The position numbers and the translations under genes are program-made. From Nocardioides sp. (lineage in GTDB: Bacteria; Actinomycetota; Actinomycetes; Propionibacteriales; Nocardioidaceae): a DNA stretch of 15,856 nucleotides. The stretch spans positions 1 through 15,856 of the forward strand of contig JAKFXV010000011.1 of the NCBI GenBank assembly GCA_021731205.1, read 5' to 3'. Under the pieces are notes generated by a model that saw nothing but the letters and a program-made list of their open reading frames with translations, made no database searches and was not told where the DNA came from. This document shows positions 14,136 through 15,856 of this stretch, piece after piece. How positions within the stretch are numbered: position 1 is the first letter of the stretch; every line of letters begins with the position of its first letter.

Positions 14136-14648
14136 ATGGTGGCCCGCAAGGGCACTCCGAAGCGGCCGTGGCGCTGGCTGGATGACCCCCAGCGCCGCGT
14201 CCGCCTCGAGGCCGACGCCCGCCGCGAGCTCCCGGACCTGCGCTACAGGCACCGTCAGCGGCGGTCCGGTCCCGTGGACATCTGGGAGGCGACGGTCGTC
14301 GTCGAACACGACATCCGACGGAAGGTCACCATCGAGTTTGAGCGTCGCCTTCCCGGCTGGCCGCACGTGTACGCCGATGGCCCGACCGACTCGCCGCACC
14401 GATACGCCGAGCGGGGCCGGACCACGCTGTGTCTGTGGAAGCCGGGGGACCCGCCCGACCGGCGATGGACCGTCGAGGATGGCCTGCTCGCGCTGTTCGG
14501 CATCGCTGCGCATCACCTGTTCAAGGAGCACTGGTGGCGCCAGCACGGCGAGTGGCTCGGCGAGGAAGCACCGCACGATGACGACATACGCGAGCCCGTG
14601 CCAACTGGACGCGAAGGGAACCCGCATGACCTGCCGAGGAGGCGCTGA
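14136..14648 (+). CDS. E2-like protein of a short type II CBASS
   Basis: A 170-residue protein with the layout of prokaryotic E2 (ubiquitin-conjugating-like) domains: a strand-rich first half (EATVVVEHD, KVTIEFERRLPGWPHVYADG), SPHRY, then the catalytic-type Cys99 in TTLCLWKPGDPPDRRW. A helix follows with DGLLALFGIAAHHLFKEHWW and the end motif GEWLGEEAPH. I recognise this pattern from E2 proteins beside bacterial CD-NTases. In those systems E2 acts on the C-terminus of the nucleotidyltransferase to boost signal synthesis. No E1 adenylation domain and no JAB protease are encoded here, so this would be the E2-only form. The tail after residue 150 is polar and probably disordered. Start ATG is one base after the upstream stop, so translation is coupled. 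Confidence 0.77.
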   Translation: MVARKGTPKRPWRWLDDPQRRVRLEADARRELPDLRYRHRQRRSGPVDIWEATVVVEHDIRRKVTIEFERRLPGWPHVYADGPTDSPHRYAERGRTTLCLWKPGDPPDRRWTVEDGLLALFGIAAHHLFKEHWWRQHGEWLGEEAPHDDDIREPVPTGREGNPHDLPRRR

Positions 14649-14684
14649 GCACGAAGGCCGGCGGAGAAGTAGGGAGCCAGACGA

Positions 14685-15233
14685 GTGGACCGGCTGAAGT
14701 TCTGGGAGTGGTCGCTGTTCGACCACTTCTCCTGGGACGCCGGCGCAACGCTGCTCGCCTCTGTCATCGCAGTCGCGGGCGTGGTCGTCGGGTTCGCGGT
14801 CACCAGCGCACAGAGTCGACGTGAGCGTCGGGCCCGCGACTACGCCGAGGCCATCGGCGCGGTCTCGGACTACCTCGAGGGCCCGTATCGAGTCGCGCGC
14901 TGCCACAACAACGCCGAGGAGCGGCACGCCATCTCGACCGACATCAGCGTCATCCAAGGTCGCATCGACGCGAGCGCGGCGTTGCTACGACTGCACGCGC
15001 CGAAGCGGGTCGCGGACTCCTACGACGCCTACGTCGCCGCTGCGCGGCAAGAAGCCGGCCGTCAGATGGCTGCGGAGTGGCGCAAGCCGCCCGCACGACG
15101 TCACCGCGACATGAACATGCACCAGCCGTTCGACCGGACCGCGTCCAAGGCCGCGAAGGCGACACTGATCGCCGCGATGGAGCACGACATGGGCAAGCGC
15201 TGGTGGAAGTTCTGGCGCTGGTTCCGCTGGTGA
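14685..15233 (+). CDS. single-pass membrane protein, candidate CBASS effector
   Basis: A 182-residue protein with an aromatic N-terminus (FWEWSLFDHFSWD), one hydrophobic helix (about 21-42, TLLASVIAVAGVVVGFAVTS) and a basic stop-transfer segment (QSRRERRARD). A long helical, charged cytoplasmic domain follows, and the tail is strikingly rich in Trp and basic residues (GKRWWKFWRWFRW). The GTG start has AGGGAG about 8 bases upstream (14671-14676), 36 bp after the E2-like gene. As the third gene of the operon it is the obvious candidate for the cell-killing effector that answers the cyclic nucleotide. I do not recognise a known effector family: not the usual two- or four-helix forms, nuclease, phospholipase or SAVED. 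The amphipathic Trp/Arg tail resembles membrane-active peptides; that is suggestion only. It could also be an unrelated passenger. Confidence 0.6.
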   Translation: MDRLKFWEWSLFDHFSWDAGATLLASVIAVAGVVVGFAVTSAQSRRERRARDYAEAIGAVSDYLEGPYRVARCHNNAEERHAISTDISVIQGRIDASAALLRLHAPKRVADSYDAYVAAARQEAGRQMAAEWRKPPARRHRDMNMHQPFDRTASKAAKATLIAAMEHDMGKRWWKFWRWFRW

Positions 15234-15274
15234 CCCTGGCAACAGCGGGTGACGACACGCCGGGAACTGGGTAG

Positions 15275-15856
15275 TCGGACCGCAGTCCGCTGCACTTCCG
15301 TGCACTACGGCTCGTCGCCCAGGCCCGCGCGATGAAGGAGGGCCTGAAGGCTGACGTTCATGGGCACACCGACCGCACCAAGGTTCACTACCTCGCGAAC
15401 GTGCTGCCGGACCACACGTTGAACCAGCACGCCACCGAGGCCCAAGACCACTTCCACGACGAGTCCATCGCGAACTTCCGGCACCCTACGGTCGACGACG
15501 AGAACCCAACCGCTGCAGCGCTTGCCGCGGCCGCCGCGACAGGCAAGGTCGCGGACGTCGCGATCGGGCTGTGTTCCTCGGGTGGAAACGACCCTGACGA
15601 GCCCACCAAGCCGTGCTCTCTCGGCATCACGGCCTGCTTCATCTGCCCCAACGGCTACCGGACCGTCGACCACGTTCCGGGCCTCCTCGCCGCGGTCGAG
15701 CTGACACACATCATCGAAGACAACAACACCGACGAGTGGGAGACCGGGGAAGCCCCCCAGCTGCGGTTCTTCGCCCAAGCCGCACTCGACCAGTTCTCCC
15801 CGCTGGTCGTCAGCAACGTCCGACGCAACGTCGACCTGACCCCACACATCCACACC
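15275..15856 (+). pseudogene. tyrosine-recombinase-type integrase, 3' remnant (runs off window)
   Basis: An open frame runs from just after a TAG (15272-15274) to the last base. Near its start, HGHTDRTKVHYLANVLPD resembles the end of a tyrosine recombinase core, with the GH box and the nucleophile Tyr. Then comes the C-terminal extension of large actinobacterial integrases: a helix with HATEAQDHFHDESI, a stretch starting IGLCSSGG, the Cys-rich motif PCSLGITACFICPNGYRTVDH, then PGLLAAVE and FAQAALDQFSPLVV. The bulk of the catalytic domain, including the first Arg box, is missing upstream, where a membrane-protein gene lies instead. The first ATG is 15332, with no clear ribosome-binding site. 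This suggests a broken integrase left by a mobile element; the true end lies beyond the window. Family recognition is from memory. Confidence 0.62.

Noticed and set aside
12971..14155. 394-codon minus-strand open frame opposite the CD-NTase gene
   Set aside because: Same shadow pattern (Arg/Gly/Val/Asp-rich, repetitive); the plus-strand frame has nucleotidyltransferase motifs and a Shine-Dalgarno.
15305..15853. 182-codon minus-strand frame near the window end
   Set aside because: Overlaps the integrase remnant, which has recognisable recombinase-tail and Cys-rich motifs; the minus frame is Val/Gly/Arg shadow sequence.

Overview
This looks like chromosomal DNA from a high-GC Actinomycetota. 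The lexA / LysM-protein / nrdR / B12-dependent nrdJ block, the SOS-box type and the codon bias fit Propionibacteriales such as Nocardioidaceae. That placement is inference; no rRNA or other taxonomic marker is present.

Layout. (1) Bases 1-5557, + strand: a tightly packed nitrogen-scavenging operon. It holds the tail of one BMP-type ABC permease, a second permease, a BMP-family lipoprotein, a catalytically dead cysteine-hydrolase paralogue, an intact cysteine hydrolase very like biuret hydrolase, and a full-length allophanate hydrolase. Read together: import of a small urea-like or nucleobase-like compound, hydrolysis of biuret to allophanate and ammonia, then allophanate to ammonia and CO2. 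(2) Bases 5554-6841, - strand: a small DivIVA-like membrane protein and lexA. (3) Bases 6842-7218: a divergent control region with four LexA (SOS) boxes between lexA and a LysM membrane protein of the SOS division-inhibitor type. (4) Bases 7641-8554: a strong hairpin and repeat cluster, a DUF3052-type gene that is probably leaderless, and a small two-helix membrane protein on the - strand. (5) Bases 8555-12398: the nrdR-nrdJ ribonucleotide reductase operon, with paired NrdR-box-like sites, an overlapping DnaA-box match, and a hairpin plus a minus-strand G-quadruplex motif between the two genes. (6) Bases 12399-12816: a hairpin-rich stretch without a convincing gene, probably the border of the core region. 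(7) Bases 12817-15856: an accessory island with a 45-aa Lys/Ala-rich protein, a cGAS/DncV-like nucleotidyltransferase, an E2-like protein, a single-pass membrane protein, and the 3' remnant of an integrase.

The best candidates for new biology are two. The first is the E2-only (short type II) CBASS-like operon, whose putative effector is a small single-helix membrane protein not recognisable as a known effector family. The second is the pairing of biuret hydrolase with a co-translated sister protein that has lost all three catalytic residues. The LexA/LysM and NrdR regions are conserved biology with well-resolved operator architecture.
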